A stretch of 64,000 bases of DNA from BD2-11 sp965115885 (GCA_965115885.1 OZ220479.1:3038001-3102000), one strand, 5' to 3'. Positions 50,839-60,684 are shown, counted from the stretch's first letter. The notes: a model not told the origin generated them from the letters alone. Numbers and translations are program-made.

Positions 50839-52114
50839 TCCCCGAAGGCGGCCTCGAGAGCCGCGTTCCTGGCACGCGGTGCGGGCGGTCGTCGAGCGCG
50901 AGTTCACGACGCGCGTCAAGAGCCGGGGATTCATCCTGGGAACGCTCCTCACCCCCGTGATCATCGTCGCCTTCATCGGATTCGTCGCCCTGATGCAGGT
51001 CCGCGACCGAACCTCGTCTCCCGCGCTCGCGGTCGTGGACGAGACCGACCGACTCTATCCGTCGCTGGAGGCCCGCCTGGAGGACGCCGGCTTCGAGCCC
51101 GTGCGGGCGTCGGGAGAGGAGGCGAACGACGCGGTCCTCGACGACCGGATCCTCGCCGGAGACCTGGGCGGCTCCCTGCGCCTCGACGCCGAAACCCTCG
51201 AGAACGGCCGCGCGACCTATCGGAGCGCGCAAGAACTCTCCCGTCTGCGCCGCATCTCGCTCGCCAGCGCGGTGATCCGGTCGGTGCTGGAGGTCCGCTT
51301 CGGCGGCGCGCAGGAGGACGCGGCCGCCCTCCTGTCGGGAAACCGGATCGAGATCCAGCTGCTGAGCGGGGAGACGGACGAGGAGAACGAGGCGTCGCTG
51401 GCGTTCGCCCTGGTCGGCTCGATGCTCCTCTACTTGGCCCTGCTTCTGTACGGAGGCCAGATCCAGCGGGCCATTCTGGAGGAGAAGGGAGGGAAAATCG
51501 TCGAGGTGATCGTCTCTTCGATGAGGCCCTGGGAGTTCCTGCTGGGGAAGATCGTGGGCGTCGGGGCGGTGGGACTCCTTCAACTCGGCGTCTGGATCGG
51601 CTTCGCGATGGCGCTGGCGCTGGCGGCGCTCCCCGCCCTGCCCGCGGTCGCGGCGGCGTTGCCGAGTTCGTTCTCCGTCGCCGAGACGCTTCCCGGCCCC
51701 GGGCAGATCGCGTTCTTCGCCGTCTGCTTCGTCCTGGGCTACCTCGTCTACGCGTCCGTCTTCGCCGCGGTGGGCGCGCTGAACTCCAGCGAAGGCGAGG
51801 CGCAACAGATGATGTGGCCGGTGGTCCTGCTGGTGATGATCCCCATGCTGGCGCTCGGGCCGGTGCTCGACGAACCCCGGGGAAGCATGGCCGTCTGGCT
51901 CTCGCAGGTTCCCTTCTTCAGCCCGGTCCTCATGTTCGCGCGCGTGGCGGTGGACGCGGCCGCGCTCTGGGAAGTGGCGCTGTCGCTCGCGTTGCTCGTG
52001 CTGGGACTGCTCGGGATGGCGTTCGTGGCGGGCAAGATCTACCGCGTCGGGATTCTCATGCAGGGCAAGCGGCCCACTCTGCCCGAAGTGTGGCGGTGGG
52101 TGCGGGAGCCCTGA
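50825..52114 (+). CDS. ABC-2 type permease, NatB-like
   Basis: 429 residues. N-terminal helix (GFILGTLLTPVIIVAFIGFV), a periplasmic domain (about residues 60-180) and a C-terminal cluster of five to six helices (ALVGSMLLYLALLLYGGQIQ, VGAVGLLQLGVWIGFAMALA, VVLLVMIPMLALGPVLD and others). The EEKGGKIVEVIVSS segment is the coupling-helix motif of NatB permeases. It forms an exporter with the preceding ATPase. The stop lies 7 bases from the convergent GWxTD gene's stop. Confidence 0.88.
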   Translation: MTRPDPRRRPREPRSWHAVRAVVEREFTTRVKSRGFILGTLLTPVIIVAFIGFVALMQVRDRTSSPALAVVDETDRLYPSLEARLEDAGFEPVRASGEEANDAVLDDRILAGDLGGSLRLDAETLENGRATYRSAQELSRLRRISLASAVIRSVLEVRFGGAQEDAAALLSGNRIEIQLLSGETDEENEASLAFALVGSMLLYLALLLYGGQIQRAILEEKGGKIVEVIVSSMRPWEFLLGKIVGVGAVGLLQLGVWIGFAMALALAALPALPAVAAALPSSFSVAETLPGPGQIAFFAVCFVLGYLVYASVFAAVGALNSSEGEAQQMMWPVVLLVMIPMLALGPVLDEPRGSMAVWLSQVPFFSPVLMFARVAVDAAALWEVALSLALLVLGLLGMAFVAGKIYRVGILMQGKRPTLPEVWRWVREP

Positions 52115-52121
52115 AGGGCGG

Positions 52122-54383
52122 CTATCGCGCGCCGGACTCCGGACTCCGGATGACGAACTCGCGCTCCACGGTGGCCGTGGCCCCGGAAACGCGGTCGGTG
52201 ACGACGATCACCAGCCGGTGCGCCCCCGTTCCGGCCTCGTCGGCCGCGACCGAGAAGTACTCGGGCACCACTCCGTCCACGGGCTCGGCGTTCCGCACGA
52301 AGCGGACGGTCGCCTCGCCCGCCCCGCCGCGGACCAAGTTCCCCAGCGAGCGCAGCAGACGCGCGCCCACGCTGCGCCGTTCCGCGTCCTGCATCGTCAC
52401 CTCCACGGCGTACTCCGCCGAGCCCGTGAAGTCGGGGGTCAGGCCGTAGAGCTCCAGATACGCGTGGATGTCGGCGTCGGCGTCGAACGCCAGGTCGCGC
52501 GAGGCGCCGAGAGCGAAGTCGCGCCATCCGCCCGGTCGCTCGACGCGCGGCACCACGCCTCCGGCCAGAACGACGTCGGACGTGGACAACCCCACGCGCG
52601 GGATCGGGACGGCGGAGATCGTCCCCCGGTTGCGCGCGGCCACGCGGGATTCCGCCGCCAGCCCCTCCAACGCGTACTCGAAGGTGCCGCGGGGCAGTTC
52701 GAAGGCGAACAGGACGTTGCCGGTGTCCCCGCCCTTCACCGCGTGCGCCAAGCTGGCCGAGTCCTCGTAGCTGCGGTTGAACAGAAACATGCCGACGCGC
52801 ACGGAATCGCCCTCGAACAGATCGAAGGAGTCCGGATCGGCGCGCAGGAAGGCGAGCACCTCCACCTGTCCGCGCGCGGCGCCCCGGAAGCGGGCGATCT
52901 GCGCGGGAATCTCCGTCCAACGGTCGACGGCGCGGCTCGCGAAGGTGGTGGCGGCCTCGGTTTCGCCGACCTGGCGCAGATACTGCCCGGTGTTGGCGTA
53001 GAAGTCGAAGTCGACGCGCGTGTAGCCGGTCCGGCGAAAGAAGACGAAGCTCGGCACCTCCATCCGGTAGTTCCAGAAGATCCACCGGCCGCCGACTTCC
53101 GACCGCGCGTCCTCGGACAGCATCCAGATGCGCTGCGGCAGACCGTAGCGGATGAGGACCTGTCCGCGGTCGCTGCTCCAGCCCGGCAGGCCCCGCTCGG
53201 GATCCGCGAAGGCCAGCTCGGCGTAGGTGACGCGGGCGACGTGCTCCATGTGCCGCTCGTTTTCCGGGATCAGGAAGAGCGGATCGGATTTCGCCCACAG
53301 GATGCGCTCGTACTCCCGCGCCCGTTCGGCCTCGAGTCGTCCGTAGGAGGTCCTGTCGTCCTCGTTCAGCAGGAAGGAGACGTCGTCGTAGGGCGCCCGC
53401 TCCTCGGGGGACATGAGCGCGAGGCCCGTGTCGAAGGCGTCTCGAGCCGCGCTCCACTCCATGGACTCGTAGGACGCCAGCCCCAGGAAGATGCGCGCGT
53501 AGGGATCGTTCGGGTCGACCTCGACCAGGCGCCCGGCCTCCCGGGCCATGTCCTCGAAGCGCCCTTGGCGGTGGAGCAGCGCGAGCAGCCCGCGGGCCGC
53601 CTGCGGGTGGTCCGGGACGTGCGCGAGCGCCGCGCGCAGGTGGGTCTCGATCCGCGGCGGGTAGGCGCGGTCCGCGTCGCCCGCCCGGGCGGCGTTCGCC
53701 AGCTGCCCGTTGAAGCTGCGCGGCTCCGTGTAGTTCAGGCAGAAGTACTGGACTCCGGCCGGACACCTCGTCGATCCCGCGACCTCTTCGGTTCCCAGCG
53801 ATCCGTCCCGCCGCCATCCTCGGGGCATGAAGAGGAGATGCTCGTAATCCTCCATCTCCTCGATCAGGATGCGCGCCAGCACGAAGTGCGCGTGGGCCAG
53901 CACCCGCGGGTCCGCGGCGCGGCTGTCCGCGGACGCCAGCGTGCGATCGAGAATCCTGCGCGCGTCGACGCGCATGAACTGACGCCGCTTGAGCAGGGCC
54001 ATCTCCAACAGCACGCCCGCGTCCTCGCCGAGGCCCGCGTACGCCTCTTCCAGGAGCGCTTCCGCCTCCATGCGCTGCCGGAAATCGGTCTCCCCCAGGG
54101 GCGCGGTGCGCGCCAGCAATCTGCCCAGGGCGAAGGCGATCCGGGGGTCGCGGCCGTCCTCCGCGCGCGCGGCGCGCAGGAGGCCGAGCGCAGCCGTCGT
54201 GTCTCCGGCCTCGAGCAGGGTCTCGGCCTGCGCGACCGCGCGGGGACCGGAGCGCTCCTGGGGCGCGGACGCGGAAGCCGGAACGGGGCGTGCCGCCGTC
54301 GCCGCGCAGACGACGCACCACGCTCGAACGACGCGCCGCAGGAGGGAGGACGGCGCCGCGCCGGGGCGGCGCGCGGGCGTCAG
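52122..54383 (-). CDS. GWxTD-domain exported protein with TPR-like repeats
   Basis: 753 residues if translation starts at the CTG at 54383, which overlaps the upstream stop as CTGA. No ATG, GTG or TTG lies between the preceding gene's end and the signal-peptide-like segment (RAWCVVCAATAARPVPASAS). The N-terminal half contains TPR-like helices (AQAETLLEAGDTTAALGLLR, AARGLLALLHRQGRFEDMAR, ARIFLGLASYESMEWSAARD). The GWxTD-type motif is GWSSDRGQVLIRYGLPQRI, near residue 395, followed by beta-sandwich regions. Such proteins are common in Gemmatimonadota-like and Acidobacteria-like genomes; their function is unknown. Confidence 0.75.
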   Translation of the reverse strand: MTPARRPGAAPSSLLRRVVRAWCVVCAATAARPVPASASAPQERSGPRAVAQAETLLEAGDTTAALGLLRAARAEDGRDPRIAFALGRLLARTAPLGETDFRQRMEAEALLEEAYAGLGEDAGVLLEMALLKRRQFMRVDARRILDRTLASADSRAADPRVLAHAHFVLARILIEEMEDYEHLLFMPRGWRRDGSLGTEEVAGSTRCPAGVQYFCLNYTEPRSFNGQLANAARAGDADRAYPPRIETHLRAALAHVPDHPQAARGLLALLHRQGRFEDMAREAGRLVEVDPNDPYARIFLGLASYESMEWSAARDAFDTGLALMSPEERAPYDDVSFLLNEDDRTSYGRLEAERAREYERILWAKSDPLFLIPENERHMEHVARVTYAELAFADPERGLPGWSSDRGQVLIRYGLPQRIWMLSEDARSEVGGRWIFWNYRMEVPSFVFFRRTGYTRVDFDFYANTGQYLRQVGETEAATTFASRAVDRWTEIPAQIARFRGAARGQVEVLAFLRADPDSFDLFEGDSVRVGMFLFNRSYEDSASLAHAVKGGDTGNVLFAFELPRGTFEYALEGLAAESRVAARNRGTISAVPIPRVGLSTSDVVLAGGVVPRVERPGGWRDFALGASRDLAFDADADIHAYLELYGLTPDFTGSAEYAVEVTMQDAERRSVGARLLRSLGNLVRGGAGEATVRFVRNAEPVDGVVPEYFSVAADEAGTGAHRLVIVVTDRVSGATATVEREFVIRSPESGAR

Positions 54384-54691
54384 GGAAGAACCGACCGGAG
54401 CAACGCCTCCAGTTGGTGGCGCCGGAAGCTCTGCGCCTTCTCCACCGCGAGTTCGTAGGTGTCTTCCACGAAAATGGCCGCAGTCTGGACCGCGTCCCCG
54501 GCCTCTCCGTCGGCCGGCGAGTAGAGGAGTTTGGCGCGGCACGGCGCCCCGCCCGCGGACCCCTTGGCCTCCGCGCCCCTGGTCTCGAACTCGAGGTAGA
54601 CGTCCCAGATCCGGTTCTGGTACGTGATCGTGGCGAGATGCTGGCCCGGCATGGGCCTCAGGTCCGAAGCGACTACGGGATCGATCATCAT
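54380..54691 (-). CDS. conserved-looking small protein of unknown function
   Basis: 103 residues; two adjacent ATG codons (54691, 54688) are possible starts. A beta-rich N-terminal half (GQHLATITYQNRIWDVYLEF) and a helical C-terminus (EDTYELAVEKAQSFRRHQLE). No signal peptide. Coupled by a CTGA overlap to the GWxTD gene, so the two are probably expressed together. No family recognised. Confidence 0.65.
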   Translation of the reverse strand: MMIDPVVASDLRPMPGQHLATITYQNRIWDVYLEFETRGAEAKGSAGGAPCRAKLLYSPADGEAGDAVQTAAIFVEDTYELAVEKAQSFRRHQLEALLRSVLP

Positions 54692-55059
54692 GCCCTACGT
54701 TATCATCCGGCGACCCGGAAATCCAACCCGGAGATCCCGGGAACGCCGACCCCGCGCGCGCCCGCTCCGAATCTTCCCGCACGTTCCGACGCGGCGACAC
54801 GTTCATTCGCCTTCGAAACCTCCTCCGGCCGAGAATGCGCCGGCTCCTCTTCCCTCGGGCCTTCTTCCCTCGGGCCTTCGTCGACGCCCGCCTCCGTCGT
54901 TTCATACGACGCCGCATCCTCCCCGTTCCGTTTGACGCCCGCCATCGCTGCCCCTAACTTCGGCGCGGCCCGAAACGGACCGTACGCCTCCGCCGCCGGA
55001 CGCGGAGTCGGCGGGACCTCGACCCGAAGCCTCCACACGCCAAGGAAACCGCGCGTTTC
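54692..55059. other. 368-base divergent intergenic region upstream of actA
   Basis: It separates the leftward small-protein/GWxTD unit from the rightward act operon. It contains a perfect 15-base tandem repeat (CTTCCCTCGGGCCTT at 54849-54863 and 54864-54878) and a possible promoter listed separately. No coding frame has protein character. Confidence 0.45.
54932..54960 (+). promoter_or_regulatory. possible sigma-70 promoter of the act operon
   Basis: TTGACG at 54932-54937, a 17-base spacer and TAACTT at 54955-54960, about 100 bases before actA. The -35 box differs from consensus at one base, the -10 at three, so this is only a candidate. Confidence 0.35.
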
Positions 55060-55632
55060 ATGAAGAGACAGCGGACTGCCGCTCTGGCAGGAGTCGTCGC
55101 GACGCTCGGCGCCCTCGCCTTCGTTCAGAGCGACGACGCCTCCCAGGAAAGTCCGGACGCCGCGGCGCGGATGGCCGAAGCCGAACCGGATCCGCGGGCG
55201 CAACCCATCGCGTTTCCCCACGACGTCCACGCCGGAGAGTTCGGCATGGACTGCCAGTACTGCCACTTCTCCGCCGACCGCTCGGTGGACGCGGGCATCC
55301 CCCCGGTAGCCACCTGCCTGGGGTGCCACTTGGTCGTCCAGGGACGCGACAACCCCGACGAAGTGGCCAAGGTGCGCGACTACGCCCAGCGCCAGGAGGC
55401 CATCCCGTGGGTGCGCATCTACAAGGTCGCCGACCATGTGCGCTTCCCCCACATGCGGCACGTGGCGCCCGACGCGTCCGGAGAACCCCGGGTCCAGTGC
55501 CAGGAGTGTCACGGCCCGGTGCAGGAGATGCCCGTCATCGAGGCGGTGAACCAGCCGCTCTCCATGGGATGGTGCGTCCAGTGCCACGTCGACCGCGGCG
55601 TCTCCAGGGACTGCGCGGTCTGCCACTACTGA
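55060..55632 (+). CDS. actA: alternative complex III subunit ActA, pentahaem cytochrome c
   Basis: 190 residues. An N-terminal hydrophobic helix (AALAGVVATLGALAFV) serves as signal or anchor. Five haem motifs: CQYCH (residue 64), CLGCH (88), CQECH (147), CVQCH (168) and CAVCH (185). The five-haem class III-like arrangement is that of ActA, the periplasmic cytochrome of the quinol:cytochrome c oxidoreductase known as alternative complex III. First gene of the act operon. Confidence 0.92.
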   Translation: MKRQRTAALAGVVATLGALAFVQSDDASQESPDAAARMAEAEPDPRAQPIAFPHDVHAGEFGMDCQYCHFSADRSVDAGIPPVATCLGCHLVVQGRDNPDEVAKVRDYAQRQEAIPWVRIYKVADHVRFPHMRHVAPDASGEPRVQCQECHGPVQEMPVIEAVNQPLSMGWCVQCHVDRGVSRDCAVCHY

Positions 55633-55721
55633 ACCCGGCCGCTTCCGCGCGCGGCCACCCAGGGAGCGAGAACCGAAGACCCCCATGACCGGAAGCGGAC
55701 ACCCGTGAAGAGCGAAAGCAC

Positions 55722-58700
55722 GTGAGCGGCGGCATCAAACGCCGGGACTTCCTGCGCGTGGTGGGCGCATCGGGGGCCGGAGCCACCATGTTCGGCTGCT
55801 CCACCGAGAACGTGGAGAAGCTCGTCCCGTACGTGGTCCCGCCGGAGGAGATCACCCCGGGCGTCGCCACTTGGTACGCTTCGGTGTGCGGGGAATGCCC
55901 GGCCGGATGCGGCATCTGGGTGCGCACGCGCGAGGGACGGGCGGTGAAGATCGAAGGCAACCCGCAACATCCCGTTTCGGGAGGCGCGCTGTGCGCGCGC
56001 GGGCATTCGGCCCTGCAGGGACTCTACGATCCCGACCGCCTCGCGGGCCCGATGATGCGCGACGGGGACGGCTTCGCGCCGATCGGCTGGGAGGACGCCG
56101 AGGCGCAGCTGGCCGAGCGGCTCGGCGCCGCTGCGGGCGGAGACGTTCTTCTCGTCACGGGGAAGGCGGGGGACGCCTTGGGCGACCTGCTCGACCGTTT
56201 CGCGCAAGCCGTCGGCGGCGCGCGCGTCGAGTACGAGGCGCTGTCGGAGGCTCCCTTGCGGGCGGCGGCGCGGATCGCCTTCGGGCGCGACGTGGTCCCC
56301 GCCTACGACTTCGAGGCGGCCCGCCTGGTGCTCTCCTTCGGCGCCGACTTCCTGGAAACTTGGCTGTCGCCCACGGCCTACGGACGGGGCTTCGCGCGCA
56401 CCAGCGGCGTGGACCGGGTGGGATCCAAGGGACGTTTCGTCTTCCTGGCGCCGAGGCTCTCGCTCACGGGCCAGAACGCCGACGAGTGGTTTCCCATCCG
56501 CGCCGGATCGGAGGCCCCGGTGGCGCTGGCCATGGCGGCGGTGCTGGCCGCCGACGGAGCCGACGCGGGCCCCTACGGCGAGTTGCTGGCCGACTTCGAC
56601 TTGGCGGCGGCGGCGGACGCGTCCGGGCTCTCCGCCGACGAGATCGCGGACTTGGCGCGACGCTTCGTGGCCGAAGGGCCCGGGCTGGCGCTGGGTCCCG
56701 GCGTGAGCGGGCAGCACCGCGGCGCGACCGGCGCCAACCTGGCGGTGCTGGTGCTCAATCAGGTGGCGGGCAACGTCGGCCGTTCCGTGCATCTAGCGGC
56801 CCCGGACCGGGCCGCCGCTTCCCGCCCCTACGGGTCGCTCGAGTCCGCCATCGGCTCGATGAGGGCCGGAGAGATCTCGGTCGCGCTCGTGCACGGCACC
56901 AACCCGGCCTACTCGCTCCCGCCCGCGGCGGGCTTCGCGGACGCGTTCGGCGCGGTGCCCTTCAAAGTGTCGTTCGCCTCCGCGCTCGACGAGACCGCAC
57001 GCCTCGCCGACTTGGTGCTGCCGGACACCCATCCGCTCGAATCGTGGGGGGACGCCCACCCGCGCCCGGGCGTGCACGCGTTGCAGCAGCCGGTCATGAG
57101 ACCGGTCCCCCTCTTCGACGCACGCGCCGCCGGGGACGTGCTGCTGTCCGCGGCGAACGCCCTCGGCCGGGATCTGGGCGCCCGGGACTTCCAGGAATAC
57201 GTGCGGACGCGCTGGCGGGAGACGGGGCTCGCGGGAGACGACGACTTCGACGGCTTCTGGCGCGAAGCGTTGCGCCGAGGCGCGGTCGTCTCCGACTCCG
57301 GCGGGGAGGAGGCCCCCGTCGAGTTGCTCCCCCCGGATCCGGCGGTCGACTTCGGCGTGCCCGCCCTGGACGGCGACGAGGACGGATTGGCGTTGATCGT
57401 CTATCCGTCCGTCCGTTTCGGAGACGGGCGTCAGGCCAACCGGTCCTGGATGCAGGAACTCCCCGACCCGGTCAGCAAGATCACGTGGCATTCCTGGGTG
57501 GAGCTGCACCCGGCCACGGCCGAGCGGCACGGGTTGCGCGAAGGCGACGTCGTGCGCGTGACCTCGCCGCACGGCCATGTGGAGTTGCCGGCGTGGCCGT
57601 ACGCGGGCGTGCGCGAGGACGCCGCCGCCATCGCCATGGGCGCGGGGCACACGGGCTACGGCCGCTTCGCGGACGGCAACGGGGTCAACCCCATGACGTT
57701 GCTCCCGGCCGAATCCGAAGGACCTTCCGGGACGATGGTCCACCTCGCCACCCGGGTCTCCATCGAAGCCACCGGCGAATGGCGCAAGCTCGCGAGCGTG
57801 CACGGCTCCTCCTTCACCCAGGAGGACCGCAACATCGCGCCGGCCGTCGCGCTCTCCGACCTGGGCCACGCCGAGGAGGAACACGGCGCGCACGAGCTGG
57901 TCGAACTTCAGGAGGTGGGCGGATTCGTCCCCGCGCCCACCGAGGGTCGGCCGGAGGACTTCCCCCTGCCCGGCGCCCGGCACGGCGAATACGGCGACCC
58001 GGAGAACACTCCCCGCTGGGCGATGGCCATCGATCTGGACAAGTGCAGCGGGTGCAGCGCCTGCGTCACCGCCTGCCAGGCCGAGAACAACGTGCCCGTG
58101 GTCGGCGAGCAGCAGATCCTCATGGGCCGCGACATCCACTGGATGCGCATCGAGAACTACTTCGAAACCGTGGACGCGTCCCACGCGGGCCCGGTGGACG
58201 TGCGCTTCACGCCCATGCTCTGCCAGCACTGCGGCAACGCGCCCTGCGAACCGGTGTGCCCGGTGTTCGCGGCCTACCACACCCCGGACGGACTGAACGC
58301 CCAGGTCTACAACCGGTGCGTGGGCACCCGCTACTGCGCCAACAACTGTCCCTACAAGGTGCGCGTCTTCAACTGGTTCGAGTACTCCGACGTCCCCGAG
58401 CCCCTCAACTGGCAGTACAACCCGGACGTCACCGTACGGAGCGAGGGCGTCATGGAGAAGTGCACCTTCTGCATCCAGCGGATCCGCGACGCGCAGAACC
58501 GGGCGGCGCTCGAGGGCGGGGCGATCGTCGACGGCGAGGTGGCGACGGCCTGCCAGCAGAGCTGTCCGGCCGAGGCTATCGTCTTCGGCGACATCCGGGA
58601 CCCCGACTCGCGCGTGGCTCGGGTCTCCGCGAACGAGCGCTCGTACCGGGTGCTCGACGATCTGATCAACACGCAACCGGCGGTCACCTATCAGCGGAAG

Positions 58701-58736
58701 GTGACGTTCCACGAGCCGGCGGCGGCCGGGCACTAA
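55722..58736 (+). CDS. actB: alternative complex III subunit ActB, molybdopterin-oxidoreductase-like plus Fe-S domains
   Basis: 1004 residues from a GTG at 55722. A twin-arginine signal (KRRDFLRVVGASGAGATMFG) leads a molybdopterin-oxidoreductase-like domain (to about residue 680), starting with CGECPAGCGIWV and GGALCARGH. The C-terminal part is an iron-sulphur protein of the DmsB/NrfC kind: CSGCSACVTACQ, LCQHCGNAPCEPVCP, CVGTRYCANNCPY and KCTFCIQRIRDAQ with CQQSCP, enough for four clusters. In characterised ACIII the molybdenum site is empty. It relays electrons between the quinol site and cytochrome subunits on the periplasmic side. Confidence 0.93.
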   Translation: MSGGIKRRDFLRVVGASGAGATMFGCSTENVEKLVPYVVPPEEITPGVATWYASVCGECPAGCGIWVRTREGRAVKIEGNPQHPVSGGALCARGHSALQGLYDPDRLAGPMMRDGDGFAPIGWEDAEAQLAERLGAAAGGDVLLVTGKAGDALGDLLDRFAQAVGGARVEYEALSEAPLRAAARIAFGRDVVPAYDFEAARLVLSFGADFLETWLSPTAYGRGFARTSGVDRVGSKGRFVFLAPRLSLTGQNADEWFPIRAGSEAPVALAMAAVLAADGADAGPYGELLADFDLAAAADASGLSADEIADLARRFVAEGPGLALGPGVSGQHRGATGANLAVLVLNQVAGNVGRSVHLAAPDRAAASRPYGSLESAIGSMRAGEISVALVHGTNPAYSLPPAAGFADAFGAVPFKVSFASALDETARLADLVLPDTHPLESWGDAHPRPGVHALQQPVMRPVPLFDARAAGDVLLSAANALGRDLGARDFQEYVRTRWRETGLAGDDDFDGFWREALRRGAVVSDSGGEEAPVELLPPDPAVDFGVPALDGDEDGLALIVYPSVRFGDGRQANRSWMQELPDPVSKITWHSWVELHPATAERHGLREGDVVRVTSPHGHVELPAWPYAGVREDAAAIAMGAGHTGYGRFADGNGVNPMTLLPAESEGPSGTMVHLATRVSIEATGEWRKLASVHGSSFTQEDRNIAPAVALSDLGHAEEEHGAHELVELQEVGGFVPAPTEGRPEDFPLPGARHGEYGDPENTPRWAMAIDLDKCSGCSACVTACQAENNVPVVGEQQILMGRDIHWMRIENYFETVDASHAGPVDVRFTPMLCQHCGNAPCEPVCPVFAAYHTPDGLNAQVYNRCVGTRYCANNCPYKVRVFNWFEYSDVPEPLNWQYNPDVTVRSEGVMEKCTFCIQRIRDAQNRAALEGGAIVDGEVATACQQSCPAEAIVFGDIRDPDSRVARVSANERSYRVLDDLINTQPAVTYQRKVTFHEPAAAGH

Positions 58737-58789
58737 AGGAGAGGGCGCACCCCGGCGCGCTGGCCGGAGGAGCGCCCGCCAGGAGAAGG

Positions 58790-60166
58790 ATGGCGACAGC
58801 GACCAAAGCATCCCGCGGCGCGATGGCCCACCCGGACGTCGGGTCCTATCGCCAGGTGAACGACGACGTCCTGAAAATTCTGGGACGGCCCGGGCGCGGG
58901 TGGTGGATTCTGTTCGGCTTGGCTTCGCTGGGGCTGGCGGTGTTCGCCGGCTCGTGGGCGAACCAGATCGTCAACGGCATCGGCCTCTCGGGACTGAACG
59001 CCCCCGTCGGCTGGGGCGCCTACATCACCACGTTCGTCTTCTGGGTCGGCATCGCCCACTCGGGCACCCTCATCTCCGCCATCCTGTTTCTCTTCCGCGC
59101 GCCTTGGCGGCAGTCGGTCTACCGGCTCGCGGAAGCGATGACGGTGTTCGCGGTCATGACCGCCGGCCTGTTTCCGCTCATCCACGTGGGCCGCGTCTGG
59201 CACGCGTACTGGCTGATCCCCTACCCCAACTCGCGCTTCCTCTGGCCCAACTTCAAGTCGCCCTTGGTCTGGGACGTGTTCGCGGTCACCACCTACTTCA
59301 CCGTGTCCGCCGTTTTCTTCTACCTGGGGACCATCCCGGATCTGGCCGCCGCGCGCGATCGGGCGCGCGGGATGCGCAAGAAGTTCTACAGCGTCGTGTC
59401 CATGGGATGGCGCGGCACCGATCGCGAGTGGCACCACTTCGGCAAGGCCTACATCTTCCTGGCCGCGCTCGCCACCCCTCTGGTGCTGTCGGTGCACTCG
59501 GTCGTGTCGTGGGACTTCGCCATGGGCATCGTGCCCGGCTGGCACGCCACCATCTTCGCCCCCTACTTCGTCGCGGGCGCCATTTTCTCGGGCGTCGCCA
59601 TGGTGATCACCCTGGCGGTGGCGATGAGGAAGTTCTTCGGGCTGGAAGCCTACCTGACCACCAAGCACTTCGACGCGCTGGCCAAGCTGTGCCTGCTGAC
59701 CTCGCTGATCGTGCTGTACGCGTACCTCACCGAGTTCTTCATGGCTTGGTACTCGGGGGAGCCGCCCGAGCGCGGCGTGTTCTGGAACCGGTTGTTCGGC
59801 CCCTACTGGTGGGCGACCTGGATCATGCTGACCTGCAACGGGTTGGTGCCCGTCCTGCTCTGGTTCAAGCGGGTGCGGCACTCGATCTCGGCGCTGTTCG
59901 TGATCTCGATCTTCGTCAACATCGGCATGTGGTTCGAGCGCTTCGTGATCATCGTCACCTCGCTCTCGCACGAGTACGAGCCCTTCGCCTGGGGGGTGTA
60001 CCGCCCCTCGGCCACGGAGATGGGCATCGTCCTGGGCAGCTTCGGGTGGTTCGCCTTCTGGTTCCTGCTCTTCACCCGGCTGTTGCCGCCGGTGGCGATC
60101 GCGGAGCTCAAGGAAGCGCTCCCCGCCCCGCTGCGTCCCCGCTCCCGCACGGAGGCCGCTCCATGA
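58790..60166 (+). CDS. actC: alternative complex III subunit ActC, NrfD/PsrC-type membrane quinol-binding subunit
   Basis: 458 residues from the ATG at 58790, directly after AGGAGAAGG; the open frame extends far upstream through actB as shadow. Ten hydrophobic helices, e.g. YITTFVFWVGIAHSGTLISA and ATPLVLSVHSVVSWDFAMGI, with the conserved His and Asp residues of the NrfD family. It forms one of two homologous membrane subunits that bind menaquinol or quinol. ATGA overlap with actD. Confidence 0.95.
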   Translation: MATATKASRGAMAHPDVGSYRQVNDDVLKILGRPGRGWWILFGLASLGLAVFAGSWANQIVNGIGLSGLNAPVGWGAYITTFVFWVGIAHSGTLISAILFLFRAPWRQSVYRLAEAMTVFAVMTAGLFPLIHVGRVWHAYWLIPYPNSRFLWPNFKSPLVWDVFAVTTYFTVSAVFFYLGTIPDLAAARDRARGMRKKFYSVVSMGWRGTDREWHHFGKAYIFLAALATPLVLSVHSVVSWDFAMGIVPGWHATIFAPYFVAGAIFSGVAMVITLAVAMRKFFGLEAYLTTKHFDALAKLCLLTSLIVLYAYLTEFFMAWYSGEPPERGVFWNRLFGPYWWATWIMLTCNGLVPVLLWFKRVRHSISALFVISIFVNIGMWFERFVIIVTSLSHEYEPFAWGVYRPSATEMGIVLGSFGWFAFWFLLFTRLLPPVAIAELKEALPAPLRPRSRTEAAP

Positions 60167-60684
60167 GCGCGCGATCCGGCCTTCTGGCCTCCTTCGACTA
60201 CCTCGACGGCGCGGTGGACGCCGCGAAGGCGTTGCGCACGTCGGGGTTCCGCGAGATCACCGCCTACTCCCCGCTTCCGGAGCACCATCTGGAGGAGGCG
60301 CTGGGGTACGACCAGAGCCCGGTGCGCGTCTTCGCGCTGGTGGGCGGGCTGACCGGCGCCGCGACCGGATTCGCGTTCACCACCTGGACGTCGATGGACT
60401 GGCCTCTGGTCACCGGCGGCAAGCCGATCGTGTCGATCCCCGCGTACTTCATCATCGCCTTCGAGATGGCGGTGCTGTTCGGGGCGCTCGCCACCGTCAT
60501 CGGCCTGTTCGTCAACATCCGGCTCCCCCGGCTGCGTCCGCCCGTGATCTACGACCCCGAGTTCAGCGGCGGCCGCTTCGGCATCCACGTGAGCGCCCCC
60601 GCCGACCGCATCGAAGAAGCGCGCCGGATCCTGCACGGAAACGGTCCGGCCGAACTCACGGAAGAACCCGCGTCCCATGGCTGA
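60163..60684 (+). CDS. actD: alternative complex III subunit ActD (DUF3341)
   Basis: 173 residues; ATGA overlap with actC. The DUF3341 pattern is clear: LLASFDYLDGAVDAAKALR, FREITAYSPLPEHHLEEALG, then two helices (FALVGGLTGAATGFAFTTW and AYFIIAFEMAVLFGALATVI) and the C-terminal DRFGIHV-like segment GGRFGIHVSAPADR. It is a small membrane subunit bridging the quinol and cytochrome parts. Its end overlaps actE by 8 bases. Confidence 0.95.
   Translation: MSARSGLLASFDYLDGAVDAAKALRTSGFREITAYSPLPEHHLEEALGYDQSPVRVFALVGGLTGAATGFAFTTWTSMDWPLVTGGKPIVSIPAYFIIAFEMAVLFGALATVIGLFVNIRLPRLRPPVIYDPEFSGGRFGIHVSAPADRIEEARRILHGNGPAELTEEPASHG

Noticed and set aside
55871..58789. Upstream extension of the actC frame through actB
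   Set aside because: ActC homology begins at the ATG at 58790 with a good ribosome-binding site.
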